A stretch of 64,000 bases of DNA from Cheilinus undulatus. Taxonomy: Eukaryota > Chordata > Actinopteri > Labriformes > Labridae. The DNA lies in assembly GCF_018320785.1 (NCBI RefSeq), contig NC_054869.1, forward strand, positions 32,032,289 through 32,096,288. Direction: 5' to 3'. Position numbers and translations under genes: made by a program. Every line of letters begins with the position of its first letter. Positions within the stretch are counted from its first letter, which is position 1. Under the pieces are notes generated by a model. It did no database searches, was not told the DNA's origin, and saw nothing but the letters and a program-made list of their open reading frames with translations. Positions 1 through 11,194 of this stretch are shown in pieces.

Positions 1-185
1 AATGATGGTAACGCAATAAAACAACATTTTTTAAAGATATCAAATTATTTTAATCGTTTTTCAAATATTGGTTTACAATATATAAGGTTCTGGGAGATTT
101 CCCATGGCACTCTGTTGGAGTGTGCCACTAGAAAATCTCTGTTTGAAGGTCATTTACCCCTAGCACTCCACATTCCCTTTCATCA

Positions 186-414
186 CCTCCGCCAAGGAGG
201 TAATGTGATCGGGTGAGTTTGTTTGTTTGTTTATTAGCAACATAGCTCAAAAAATTGTGGACAGATTTTCATGAAATTTTCAGGAAATGTCAGAAATGGC
301 ACAAGGAAGAACTGATTAGATTTTAGGGCTGATCCGGATCACTGTGTGGATCCAGAAAATTTTTTAAGGATTCTGTACTATTGGGAGATAGGGCTAATGG
401 TGGAGGTCTGCGCT
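186..414 (+). repeat. dispersed repeat, copy A
   Basis: The stretch starts CCTCCGCCAAGGAGG and runs through phrases such as GGACAGATTTT and GGGAGATAGGGCTAATGG. It matches the sequence at 28,665-28,914 closely over its whole length, so it is a dispersed element. A second copy of its 3' part lies at 815-899 and carries the end that is missing here. The family is not named; no coding capacity is visible. Confidence 0.8.
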
Positions 415-660
415 GTTACCACTTTACACCAGGAGATGGCGGACATGAGTAACTTCGATCCAGGCAGCATTTTTTTGTGTGTGTTTACATTTAAAGTTTT
501 GGAGTTTATAGAGTTTGAAAGACACACGTCCGGTCCAGGGGACGAGTCGGAGGGTAACTGAGAGAAAGACAGCGAATTGTAGCGAGAATACTCACAATGC
601 TGGGAGGAATAGAGGAATATTCACCCTTTGCCATGACTTTCAGTCATCCAGTGAGATGAT

Positions 661-724
661 GGGTGGGACTGTCAGTGCATCAGTTGGCACCGGCAGGCAC
701 TGCTTCTGCCATGACAGTCCACCC
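661..724. repeat. short imperfect inverted repeat
   Basis: GGGTGGGACTGTCA (661-674) faces TGACAGTCCACCC (712-724), complementary except for one missing base, with a 37-nt loop. It lies in the segment that separates the two partial copies of the 3' end of the preceding repeat, so it may belong to an inserted element. Confidence 0.6.
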
Positions 725-814
725 ATAGCGAAGCCGATGCTTTGCCTCACAGCGTGTCCACCCCACCGGGGAGGGAGTAATCGGCAAATACCGTGGTGGG
801 GGCCATATGGGGAC

Positions 815-899
815 GGATCCAGGAAGGAAGGACTCTTCACTATTGAGAGATAGGGCTAATGGCGGAGGTCTGCGCTCTCAGAGTGCTTTTCTAGTTCTG
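815..899 (+). repeat. second 3' end of the copy A repeat
   Basis: The segment from GGATCCAGGAAGGAAGG to TTTTCTAGTTCTG repeats the 3' portion of the element at 186-414 and continues to the end seen in the intact copy at 28,665-28,914. Either the element was duplicated locally or an insertion with target duplication split it. Confidence 0.65.
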
Positions 900-2285
900 A
901 TAAGAATTGGAACACCCAACCCCTAGATGTGAATGTATAAAGCATAGGGGAATGGCCAAGTGGTAGGGGCAAGGGGTGTTTTGGGACTGTGCCAATCTCC
1001 TGTTGTGAGGTGCAAATGTGAACAAGTACACTTTAGGGGACACTTTAGGGGCAGAAATTCCTGAAATGTTCAGGAGTGAATGTCTGAAAAAGACTCAAGA
1101 TTGATGGTGCAGACGTGTAATAATCTAAATGATAAGCAAATGTCCCTTGTTAAAAGCAGTAAAAAGATTTGATCTTTTTGTATTTTACAATTTTTTTGAG
1201 ATATATTGATTCTTTAGTGTCTTTCATTATTTTAAACTTTAGCTGTAAGGGGAGATCAGCCCTGGTCCCTCTCTCAGGACTGCATGATTTTTATGCACCT
1301 AAATGTCAGCGAACTAGAGGCAGAGCTCTCTCTCTCTCGGACGTGTCAGCCCTGTCTCTCATTGTTAGCCTTTACAGTGAGCGCTCCATGACGATGCAGA
1401 TCAAAGAGCACAGTACCGGGGGTGATTAACTCGCTCCCACTGTACTCCTCACTAAGCTTTTTGTTCCCATGGGGTTGTGTAAGGAATCTAGTTGCTGAAC
1501 AAATGACGAGTCAGTCAGTCGAGGTAGTTGCAGTTTGACGGCCAAGCAGGAACAGATCAGTGGAAGGAACAGCAGTGTTTTTACTGGAATTATACAGAGA
1601 ACTTTGGTCTTAAAAAATGAAACTCAAAATTACTCTCTCTGAAATACATTGTTTATGTAGGTTTATTCAGTTCCACATAATTTGATACTGATTCAAGCTG
1701 TGAAAAGAATGTAGTGGTGCACACTGCACGCAACGAGCTCAAAAGCAAACAAAAGGTGCTGAATTAAAACATACCAGGCTGCGGCTTTTCTCTCTTACTA
1801 TAAAAGCTGTATTGTCTAAGCGTGCGTGCATACCTGTACTTTTTAAAATAAAAAAACTGAAACATTAGAAAGGCCTATTGAGTTCAGGGACACTGGGGGC
1901 TTTAGCCAAACTCAGCATGCACTAAGGCATGAGGTGAACACATGTAGACAATTTCATTTTCATAGACAATGAGAAAAATGTAGGTCTAACGCTCCCAGGC
2001 ATGTCTTTGCTGTAGAGGAAAGCCAAAAACTAAGTGAAGAATGCATTAACTACTGCAAAAAAAGGGCTAATCCTGGTTATTAGCCCCATATCTGGGGTCT
2101 TCTTGTTGTCAGTATAACCTCTGCCCTGGGGCAAAAACAAGCTAATTGGCCCCTCCATGTTTCTTAGAATTTTTACATAATCTTTGCATTTTTAGCATAC
2201 TTTAAGTCTCTCGCCTCAGGTGTGCTGTAGGAGGCATAGATCAGCCTCTGAAATGTTGTTTGAATTCAGGGAAAATAGATAATAA
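900..2285. other. intergenic DNA, nothing recognised
   Basis: The ORFs here are short, lack codon structure and match no family I know. There is a short CT-rich run near 1,325-1,340. No gene, RNA or repeat is claimed. Confidence 0.6.
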
Positions 2286-2288
2286 TTA

Positions 2289-2735
2289 GGGCTGTCAAAA
2301 TTAACACATTAATACGGATTAATCCATCATCATGATTAATCTGATTAAAAATTTTAACGCAATTAACACATCTACGGCGCAGATTGACTCAAATTCCCTG
2401 TAACGTCTCTGGCAACGCATTTTGCGCACGTGTAAATGGGCCATTGATCCGGTAGTGACCAACCAACCTGATATGGAATACACTAAACAGCATGTTGGCC
2501 CTCTCAATGGGAAATTTGAGTCCAAAAAAACAAACCAAGACGGAACAGTTGACCGACATAAAGTATTATGCACATTCTGCAAGTTTGTCAGAGATTGAGT
2601 CTGTTTGCTTATGCAAATGAAATGTGATTAATATAGATTAAAAATGAATGATATTTAATCATGATTAATCAAAATTAATCCACAGCAACCCTGTGATTAA
2701 TCTGATTAAAAATTTTAATCGTTTGACAGCATTAA
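2289..2735 (+). mobile_element. hAT-like transposon remnant
   Basis: The left end TAGGGCTGTCAAAATTAAC and the right end TTTGACAGCATTAA form degenerate terminal inverted repeats of the GGGCTGTCA type, which also bound the element at 21,404-21,688. The interior on the + strand reads as a CxxC-containing peptide (KVLCTFCK near 2,560-2,583), reminiscent of the N-terminal zinc finger of hAT transposases. No catalytic domain remains. This is a short internally deleted copy. Confidence 0.65.
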
Positions 2736-2929
2736 TAATAATATACAGTACACACACACATACGTGTATACACATGCTCCTTATCTGCCCAAGGAGTGTT
2801 TAGCTGCCTAGCCACAATTAATTAGCTGAGCCACCCCATTTTTTGATTGACTGCCCCCTTAGACAGGCAGACAGTTCAGTAAGTTTTGCTGGTTAGTTCA
2901 ATGAATTTTCTTATGTTAGACCAAATTTT

Positions 2930-3040
2930 ATCAAGATGTTTTCTGTGTTTGTTGTATAATCGTTGACTGCTTATACTATTTTGCTCTGGCAACAAAATTT
3001 GTTACCTTTCATGCCAATAAAGCATCTTGAACTTAAACAG
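2930..3040 (+). repeat. possible LINE 3' end
   Basis: The phrase CATGCCAATAAAGCATCTTGAA resembles the AATAAAGC-type tail that ends fish L2/CR1-like LINEs. It is immediately followed by a SINE. No reverse transcriptase sequence precedes it, so this is a weak call. Confidence 0.35.
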
Positions 3041-3049
3041 ACGTGATAC

Positions 3050-3238
3050 TGGGGCACAGGTGGCCGATTGGTTAGGGTGCGCCCCATGTGCGCAGACGGC
3101 CTGGGTTTGGGTCTGGCCTGGGGCCCTTTGCCGCGTGTCTCTCCCCCCGCTCTCATCTCTGTTTCCGACTCTGTCTACTGTCCTTCTCTGTCAAATAAAG
3201 GCACAAAAGTGCCAAAATAAACCTTTTAAAAAACTGAG
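3050..3238 (+). repeat. tRNA-derived SINE with target duplication
   Basis: A tRNA-like head carries an A-box-like TGGCCGATTGGTTAGGG (3,061-3,077) and a B-box-like GGTTTGGGTCTGG (3,103-3,115). A CT-rich body and the tail CAAATAAAGGCACAAAAGTG follow. The same 7-bp word GTGATAC lies on both sides (3,043-3,049 and 3,239-3,245), as expected of a target-site duplication. It is a retroposed pol III element, not a tRNA gene: the acceptor stem and anticodon arm are not preserved. Confidence 0.8.
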
Positions 3239-3249
3239 GTGATACAGTT

Positions 3250-5785
3250 ATCTCACAGAAATCATCACAGTCCTCTTTTTCTCCACCACTTTTTTTTTTT
3301 TTCACCTGTGTTCACCTGAGAGGAATTGTTTTCCTACTGGTCAGCGTCAGAATTCACATTGTTGACATCAGGTCAGAGTGTCCAACTAGCTGGAAAGTGC
3401 ATGTGAAAAAAAACCCCACACCTGTTAATTTTGTCACATTACAAGAGCACTGGCCAATTCTGATGTGTTTAGGTGGGACATCTGAAGAAGGGCAGCGACA
3501 ACACAACCAGGTCAAAATCTGGCTGAATTTGTGTAGTCTGGACTCGCCTTTAGATTGTTGTTTAAGCACCAGTTCCTTGGTGCTTAATGTCTTTTTACAA
3601 GTTTTAATTGTAGACTTGAGACATTTGATGCTTGGCTCTTGCAATTATTGTGACTTTAATACTATGAAGTCAAAAAAGTAGATTCACACAAATATGATAA
3701 ACATCTAAATCTAATCAAAACCATCCAGAGTTGCTGAAACAGCTTTTTTCTCCATGTACCACAGATTGGATAGAACACAATGTAATGCAGCAACAAGATA
3801 TGTGGCAGTTTGAGGCAGCAGCACAGCTGTGATGTCGGACACGTAACACACACAGCTGAACTGTCTGAGTGTCACTCTATTTATATGCATGTACAGTGGA
3901 CCCACCTTTGATTTATAGCAGAGTGAGCCTTTGAAGGCCATCACATCACACATTTACAGTGGTTAGGGTGTTTAGGCATTTTTTATTCTCTTGAAGGCTC
4001 CATCATCAAGTAAAAGGCCATTTTTGCACATTTTAATTGTTGAAACCATAACAATGATTATACATGCTCTTTTGTCTCCACAACAATGTGATTATTCTGT
4101 AATTATGTCATTGCACATAGCATTGAAATTGTGCACAAGTAATGCTAAGTAATGCATCCCTCTATGCATGCATGTTTTTTCACACTCTTTGCTCTGAAAG
4201 ATGATCAGTCATGTCAGGTTTTGAATATTGAGGGGCGTTTTGGGGGGGGCAGGTGGTACATGGTGGAGGGACGCTCTTACCTTCTGTTGACTCAGTCAGA
4301 GCTGGAAAGAGATGTGACGCATTGACACTCGACTCCTTGCTCTCTGTAAAGAGCTCTGACTAAATAAAGACCAAACTGTTGCAGCGAACTTCCACTGAAC
4401 CTCTTAGACCTGCTCAAACACACGTGCACACTTATCATTTATTTGCTTAGTCAGTTTCCTCATCAATAACTTTATCTTGCCAAACCCCTCCTCTCTTTTT
4501 TTTTCAAAGAATGCACTCTTGAGCATCCTCAAACGCTTGTTAGCATTCATCCGGTGCATCAGCCAAGAATGGATGCTCTGTTTCTCTACGATCAATCAGA
4601 GGGCCTCCCTGAAAAACCGCATCGGCCCCTAATCGCCGACACCTCTGTCTTCGCTGTCCCTCTGGCGTCTGCAGGACTCGGGTGTGATTCCGGGCACAAG
4701 GATACCTAGAAACTGGGCCTTGTGGTCGTTGCCAGTTTCCATGGTTCCCTCCTGTCAAAGGGAGGTTCTTTCTGGGCCTTGTGAAAAGATGGCTCTGTGT
4801 CCTGAGGTCCCGAGCCCAACGAGAGCAGAATTCCCCTACAACTTGGGCTGAGTTGAGGTTGTGGAGCACACAGTGGATAGAAGTAAAAGTGGGGGAGAAA
4901 ACACAGAAGCAGCATGTTTGGGTCCTGGCTCAGTGCCACACATCAGTTAGGAGCTCAGGGGGACTGGGTCACAGAGGGGGTTCACAGGGGGGAAGTAAAC
5001 ACGCCTGTGTGCTCTCGTTTCCTCCAGCAAACATACATGCAGCTGCAAAGATACAAACAGATGCAAGTGGAACCATAAACACACTGAACAGCATTTGCAC
5101 CTTTTCTCAGTAATATCAACCAAGAGGGAGTGATGTTATACTGAATACCAGCACTGCCAGGATTTGGCCTCAGGCTGATGTTTACTACAGCATCACTCCC
5201 TCTGCTGTGCTGGAGCTTTTATACAACCGTTTTCAACCAGCACACAACAGGAAAAGGCTAAAAAAAGATAATAATCTTGTTCCTCACCTTGTTCTAGTTT
5301 CCAAGAAACCACAACACTGTCCTGCACCCTCGTGACTTTCTTTGTTTCAGTGGTTACCATGGACCAGTTACTTAGTCTGAAACCTCATAGTGTCAAACTA
5401 TTCATACGAAGTATGAACGAGTTAATTGTTCTGCATGTTCTGAAATCAAAGTATGCAAATGTGTGCATGTGTAAAATCCCCAGATAGAATGACCAGATCT
5501 TTAAAACGTGTGATGGAAACACACTGGTCCTGCTCAAATTCTCAAAAAGTCATTACAACTCCCAGACTAGCCAACAGCCTAGCTCACCAGCCAAAAATGG
5601 ACATATAAACAAAAGTAACCATACTGTAATATGTTTTTAATTAATAAATAATATTTAAAAAATAATTAAACAGCTGTAGTAGTAATAAACAAAAGTTGAT
5701 TACTGCCGATATCTGCATACTTGTGGGACCTGTAGTAGCCTGACAAGCAAAGATGGACTGTTTCATATATCTATTGCATAGGATA
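3250..5785. other. intergenic DNA, nothing recognised
   Basis: Several overlapping ORFs of 60-114 codons occur on both strands (for example around 3,354-3,681 and 4,404-5,113). Opposing frames stay open together and none shows domain motifs or exon borders, so I treat them as chance ORFs. Confidence 0.6.
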
Positions 5786-6260
5786 TACACTCATCAGCCA
5801 TTTTATTTGGTACACCTTGCTAGTATGGGGTTGGACCCCCATTTACCTTCAGAACTAATCCATATTGACAAGATACCATCACACAGTTGCTGCAGATTTG
5901 TCAGCTGCACATCCATGATGCTAATCTCCCGTTCCACCACATTCCAAAGGTGCTCTATTGGATTGAGATCTGGTGACTGTAGAGGCCAGTGAACTCATTG
6001 TCACGTCCAGAAACCAGTTTGAGGTGACTTGAGCTTTGTGACATGGTGCGTCACCCTGCTGGAATTAGCCATCAGAAGATGGGGACACTGTAGTCATGAA
6101 GGGATGGACATGGTGAGCAACAATACTCAGGTAGGCCTTGTCATTTGAACGATGCTCAATTGGCACTGAGGGGCCAAAGTGTGCCAAGAAAATATCCCCC
6201 ACACCCTAACACCCCCACCACCAGCCTAAACCTTTGATACAAGGCAGGATGGCAAACCCA
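5786..6260 (-). pseudogene. Tc1/mariner transposase remnant (C-terminal part)
   Basis: Read on the minus strand, the segment around 5,940-6,010 encodes the Tc1-family motif QSPDLNPIEHLW, which carries the last acidic catalytic residue of the DDE triad. The + strand edge, TTTTATTTGGTACACC (5,801-5,816), corresponds to the terminus of an abundant teleost Tc1-like element. Small deletions and stop codons disrupt the frame, and the N-terminal DNA-binding part and the other end are absent. It is a dead, truncated copy. Confidence 0.8.
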
Positions 6261-6319
6261 TCATTTATTTGGCAATTCTGTCCGGTCTCCAAGCAGAAAT
6301 AATCCTGGGGATACCTAAA

Positions 6320-8080
6320 CACTCTCCTATGTATTCTTTTACTTTTTCTCAAACTTGGTAAACAAACTTACTCTTCCAGATAAATGAAGTTCCAGTTTCT
6401 CCCTGACATATCTAACAGAAACTATTGAATCAAGCCCAGCATGTTGCATAGATGTAGAAAATAAGACCAGGCCAGTACAATGGTTCTTGTCACATGTAAT
6501 CATAGTTTTATCTGTGTGTTTTTATTTATCATTAAAGCAAATAAAACACAAGTTTTTATGTGAATGAGGCTGATAACAAATCTCAAGGCTTTAACTCATC
6601 ATTGTTCTCTGTTTGATCTATTTGGCTGGCCTTTGTTGTCCACTTTTATACAATTATTTTGCAGTGTAGTTTACCTACTTGAATTATTATTCAGTGTAGT
6701 TTGCATATGACTCATCTTTTGGAACTCCTGCAGGCACTCCCATGTCTCTCTCATGTTTCACAGGTTAAAGACTGTGTACACACACACAGTAGGAAGCTTC
6801 TGTTTAACCTGAAACACCCACAATGAGTCAGCGGATGCAAAGGAGGATAAGCAATCCTACAAGAGATAACACCATGGTCATAGGATTTTTCAGCTGTATG
6901 TTAACAAGACTAAGTAAAAACCTAGTATATGGCTGACCGCAACTATCTGGGATGCCTGTTGAAATGCCTGACCGGCAGAGTGATTTTGTCATTGTTATTT
7001 TTTGTTTGCCAAATTTATTGTGGCTTCTTAAATGTACATGCTGTCCTCTCTCTCTGTGTCTCTCCTCTTAATAAAGCTCTTCTGTGTGTACATATGAAAC
7101 TCTACAGAGACATGTGTCAGACTTCACCGACAGAGACAGACAGTGTCACTGGAGATTAAATGGTTTTTGTCAGATGTAAGTCTTGGTTGTAATTCTATCT
7201 CAACAATAAAACACTAACTGTTAATGAATGGTTTATTATACAATAAAATAAAAACTGCAGCAGGTTTCATGAACATTTCTAATTCTCCTCAGACAGGTGT
7301 GTAAGGGTTGTAATATGTGTAAAATTAAGCTGAATTTTTACTTTAGTGTTCCTATCCTTTTTATATCCGTTAATTATCTATAAACAGCCCATTTATCATA
7401 TTCCCTGCCCGTAAAGACGTGCTAAATGTTTAAGTAGCATTCTCTTAACAACGCAAATGCAGAAATTTTAACATTTATTGGTTCCCCATAAACATATAGT
7501 ATTAAAGGAATATTTACCAAATATTTTTTTAACAGCACACACCCCTGGCTCACGTGGGTGACACAGACACACACAGCTGGAGTGCACACATAGTGCTGGT
7601 CCTCCACGGTCAGAGAGGAGCTTTAAGAGGAGAAAGTTCTGGTGTTTATCCTCCAGTATTCTGAAACTGTTGCCCTCAATGGATAGAAGCCTGAGGTCTA
7701 CACTACCAACATGTTAGCGTGTGTTTCAGTGTTGGTGAGCATTGCGTTTGTGTGTGTCATGCAGCATGAAAGCAGACGAGGATGAGAGGAGCACAGCCGA
7801 TGCTGCTGCGTAAAAGATGCACGAACAGTCAAAGACAAAGGGATGATAGGAGAGAGTAACAGGGGGACAAGAGCTCATGATGGAAAATTTGAAAACTGAA
7901 GATTGTGCATGAGTCTCAAATCAGGAAATATATCCTCTGCACAAGACAAGCTGTCTGTGTGGCTCTGTGCTTTGGATTAAAAAAGAACAGCGATCCAGGT
8001 CAGAGTAAACTGCAGCGGTCTTATAGCGACATCCAAGCTAACAGCTAATGGCGAACGATACGAACAAGCCCACTGCCATC
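6320..8080. other. intergenic DNA, nothing recognised
   Basis: AT-rich, with short ORFs only. No gene or repeat family is recognised. A CA/GT-rich patch occurs near 7,560-7,580. Confidence 0.55.
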
Positions 8081-8084
8081 ATCA

Positions 8085-8830
8085 GAAAGCCATGCTGAAA
8101 CAGACTGGGAGTAGAGCGACAACATTTTTTTCTGTCACAGAAAGCTTACAGTGTTGCTCTCTGTGCTTGTTTGGATGAGACATGATGTCTGGTTCAGACA
8201 GAAGCTCCGCTGCAGCTCAGTCCCAGCTAATGACAGGCCTGCTAAAGTCATTAGCTGGGACACAACAACTCATTAGCTGTACACAACAACTAACCTTTTC
8301 CCCGTAACTATTACATAATCATGCCAAAGCAGGGGGGAAGGGGAGCGACAACAGCTTTCTGTCGCAGAAAGCTTTCCGTGTTGCTCTCAGTGCTAACTAT
8401 GATGAAGAAATGTGTTGGTCTGGCTAAGGCCATGCTAACATTCAGCTAGCAGCTGTTGTATACAAGCACAACAAGTAACCCTTTCCCCCTTTAACTATCA
8501 CACACTCACACTGAAGCGGTTTGGCAGAAGAGCAAGAACACTCTTTCTGTTACAGAAAGCTTTTAGTGTTGCTGTCTTTGCTTGTTTTAATAAAAAATGC
8601 CTAGTTTTGACTAAGTTCTGCTGTGACTTAGAGCTAATCGCTACATGAGCAGTCTTGTACACAAGCATTGCCACAAGAAGTTACCTTTTCCCCTCAACTA
8701 TCACATAGTCATGCCAAAGCAAGTCAGAAGAGGAGTGAAAACATCTTTTCCAAATAAAAAGCTTACATGGCTGTTTTATTCTTTGTCAAACAGAAATGTG
8801 GCCCAGTTCTGGTGAAACAGAGGCTAAAGA
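8085..8830. repeat. four diverged tandem repeat units (about 190-230 bp)
   Basis: A recurring core, roughly GAGCGACAACA then CTGTCACAGAAAGCTT then GTGTTGCTCTC, begins near 8,112, 8,341, 8,528 and 8,731, giving spacings of about 229, 187 and 203 bp. Between cores the words CCTTTTCCCC, AACTATCACATA and CATGCCAAAGCA also recur. The last unit is the most diverged. The block is non-coding and looks like an old minisatellite or a tandemly amplified element. Confidence 0.75.
8221..8260. repeat. perfect 14-bp inverted repeat
   Basis: TCCCAGCTAATGAC (8,221-8,234) and GTCATTAGCTGGGA (8,247-8,260) are exact complements around a 12-nt loop. The hairpin sits between the first and second units of the tandem block and accounts for the longer first spacing. 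Confidence 0.85.
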
Positions 8831-8849
8831 TATATCTGAGGTATTTAGT

Positions 8850-9150
8850 GCAGTGGAGGCAGCCATTAGAGGGCTTTCAGTCCCCCTATACCCTGCAAAT
8901 AGCGCAACTCTGTATGTATGGCTCTAGTTAACATAGTGGCGGCAGCCATTAGAGACAGCATTCAGTCCAAGCAAACGCAACTCTGTATTCTAGGGCATAT
9001 AAGTTAGCGTACCTCGGTTAGTCAGTCGGTCAGTCAGTATATGGACAGTGCCATATGTAAGGCTGACCTCAGCAGTCAGCCAAAAAGGTTCAAATAAACC
9101 ATATCAACCACATCACTGGTGCCCCCCACCCCGGCCCCCTCACACATGAA
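8850..9150 (+). repeat. possible LTR-end remnant with a short internal duplication
   Basis: Two similar segments, near 8,856-8,935 and 8,938-8,995, share CAGCCATTAGAG and GCAACTCTGTAT. They are followed by AAATAAACC and then CACTGGTGCCCCCCACCCC, a layout resembling an LTR end followed by a TGGTGCC-type primer-binding site. There is no adjacent gag-pol sequence, and no second LTR was found. Confidence 0.3.
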
Positions 9151-9718
9151 AAGTGATATTTTAAAGACAAAGCATCACACAAAAAATTTCAGTCTTATTT
9201 ACAGTATATTTCTAGCAGTCTTTGACCTTTAAGTTTTTCAGTCTCTAACTTTTGAAAGGCCGCCAACTACAAAAGCTGTATTGTCTTGAGCTTTTTCTGT
9301 ATGTGCAAGAGAAAGTAATCTAATTTAAGGCAACCAGTACCACCAGCTTATCCAGTTAGATTTGTGCACAAACTCCTCTTACTGAGCGTGAGTTTTCCAA
9401 CCAGTCACAGCTAAAGGCGGCACACACCTTGTAGTTTTAGTGGGACAATAATTTTCTTGATGTTCTTGATATGCAACTCTCATATTTCAAAGACTTCCTT
9501 GAGGCGTTTATTTGAATATTGGTTAAACTGCTGAACAAGTACAGGTTATCCCTATACACCAGACATGATGGTGTTTTTGTTTTGGTATGCAAAAGTAGAG
9601 TGCATCCTCACACCAAGTATTCATTTCTTGAGATCTAAAGGAGATTTTTCATTGAATATGACAGAAAGGTAAGACATTTAATGTCCACATTCGAATTATA
9701 TGTTTTTTTGTAATATTC

Positions 9719-10084
9719 TAGGGCTGGGCGATTAATCAAAAATTAGATTGAATCAAAATATATCCTTCTGCAGTTTACAAATCACAGATGGTGCAATATT
9801 TCTTTAATCTGAAATGTGCCACAAAATACCAGTTGAATACATTTTTTGCAGCAGAGATGTTATGCTAATATTATGCAAATATTCAGGTGTCTTCTTTTGT
9901 GGAATAGTTTACCAAAAAATACAATTATTCGTGTTTTTCTGTTATCTCAAGCCAAATGAGAAAATAGGCATAAATATGCATAAAAAGAATGATTCTCTTT
10001 TATAAAATATCTGATATCAAATTTCCAGTACGAGCCAAAATAATCGCAAATAGATTTTTTCCACAAAAATCTTCCATCCCTAGT
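9719..10084. mobile_element. possible MITE with degenerate ends
   Basis: The segment begins CTAGGGCTGGGCGATTAATC and ends CTTCCATCCCTAG, which resemble the imperfect inverted termini of short non-autonomous DNA transposons common in fish. The interior is AT-rich and non-coding. The assignment rests on the ends only. Confidence 0.4.
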
Positions 10085-10239
10085 TTATTCAATATACTGT
10101 TGTGCTGTTTATGATATAGAAGGGTTAACTGCTTGTTTTTGTTGAAAATATACCAGAGGAGGAACCTAGAAATAATCACATATCAAATTGCAATCACAAA
10201 ACTGGGGGGAAAAAATTGCCTTTTTCCCAAATTGTTCAG

Positions 10240-10478
10240 CACTAATATATACACACACCTACTCAATTTAATGCCTGCAACACTTTCACAAGGTTGTAGA
10301 CTAACATTGAAGAGCATCATCCAAACTGGTGTCAACAAAAAGTTAAAGGCTGCTTCTGTAATGTTATTGGGGAGTATTAGTGTCCATGACATGGGTCACT
10401 GGCATATCTGTGTAGGCACCATCAATACAGAGATGTATGTACAGGCGTATCTTGAGATTTTTGCAGACAGCAAGCAGG
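10240..10478 (+). pseudogene. Tc1-like transposase remnant, 5' piece of split copy
   Basis: The + strand frame reads GSISVHDMGHWHICVGTI around 10,370-10,425, matching the core of a DDE transposase of the Tc1/IS630 group between the first and second catalytic aspartates. The coding match breaks off near 10,478, where a second Tc1 element lies in opposite orientation, and resumes near 11,200. Frame damage and missing N-terminal sequence make it a pseudogene. Confidence 0.7.
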
Positions 10479-11192
10479 CTTGCATGTGTTTTTCACAGAG
10501 GAGAAGCATCTGTATAGCCAATCTGCCATAAAGCCCAGATCAGTGGAAGGCTGCAGTGACGGTTGTCCTTCTGGAACTTTGTCCCATTTCCACACAGGAT
10601 CTCTGGAGCTCAGTAGGAGTGATCATGGGTTCTCTTACTAAGGCCCTTCTCCCCAAGTTTGGCTGGGTGACCAGCTCTTGGAAGAGTCCTGGTTGTGTCA
10701 GACTTCTTCCATTTGAGAGGCCACTGTGCTCTTGGGGACCTTCAGTGCAGCAGAACTTTTTTAATAGCATTCCCCAGATCTGTAACTTGCAACTATACTG
10801 TCTCTGACTCATGACTTGGTTTTTGTTCTGATATCCATATATGCCTTCTATAGAGAGGTGTGTGCCTCTCCAAATCATGTCCAATCAATTTAATTTACTA
10901 CAGGTGGACTCCAATCAAGGGGTAGAATTATCTCAGCAAAGATCTGAAGAAATGGGACAAACCTGTGTTTTTGCAAAGAGTCTGAATACTTACGTCAATA
11001 TGATATTTCAGTTTTTCTTTTTAATAAATTAGCAAAAATATCTAAACCTCTGTTTTCACTTTATAATGATGGGGTACTGAGTGTAGGTTAATGAGAATAC
11101 AACTGAATTGAATTGATTGTAGCATTAGGCTGCAACATAACAAACTGATAAAAGTGAAGGGGGTCTGATTACTTTCTGACTGCACTTTACGC
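10479..11192 (-). pseudogene. nested, truncated Tc1 transposon (N-terminal transposase)
   Basis: On the minus strand this contains the Tc1 transposase N-terminal helix-turn-helix region: LGRRALVREPMITPTELQ and QRSCVEMGQSSRRTTVTAAFH lie within 10,540-10,680, and the frame continues to SGLYGRLA nearer 10,500. The non-coding 5' end, ending GGGGGTCTGATTACTTTC (11,158-11,175) then TGACTGCACTTTA, matches the terminus of salmonid-type Tc1 elements. The catalytic DDE half is missing. It interrupts another transposase in the opposite orientation. Confidence 0.8.
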
Positions 11193-11194
11193 TT

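Noticed and set aside
515..853. 112-codon + strand ORF
   Set aside because: It lies across repeat fragments, has an opposing minus ORF, no domain and no exon context.
4404..5113. Overlapping 60-110 codon ORFs on both strands
   Set aside because: Mutually overlapping frames with low-complexity content and no recognisable motif; likely chance.
8112..8830. Tandem units considered as a CRISPR-like array
   Set aside because: Units are long and diverged throughout, with no constant short repeat or unique spacers, and the genome is eukaryotic.
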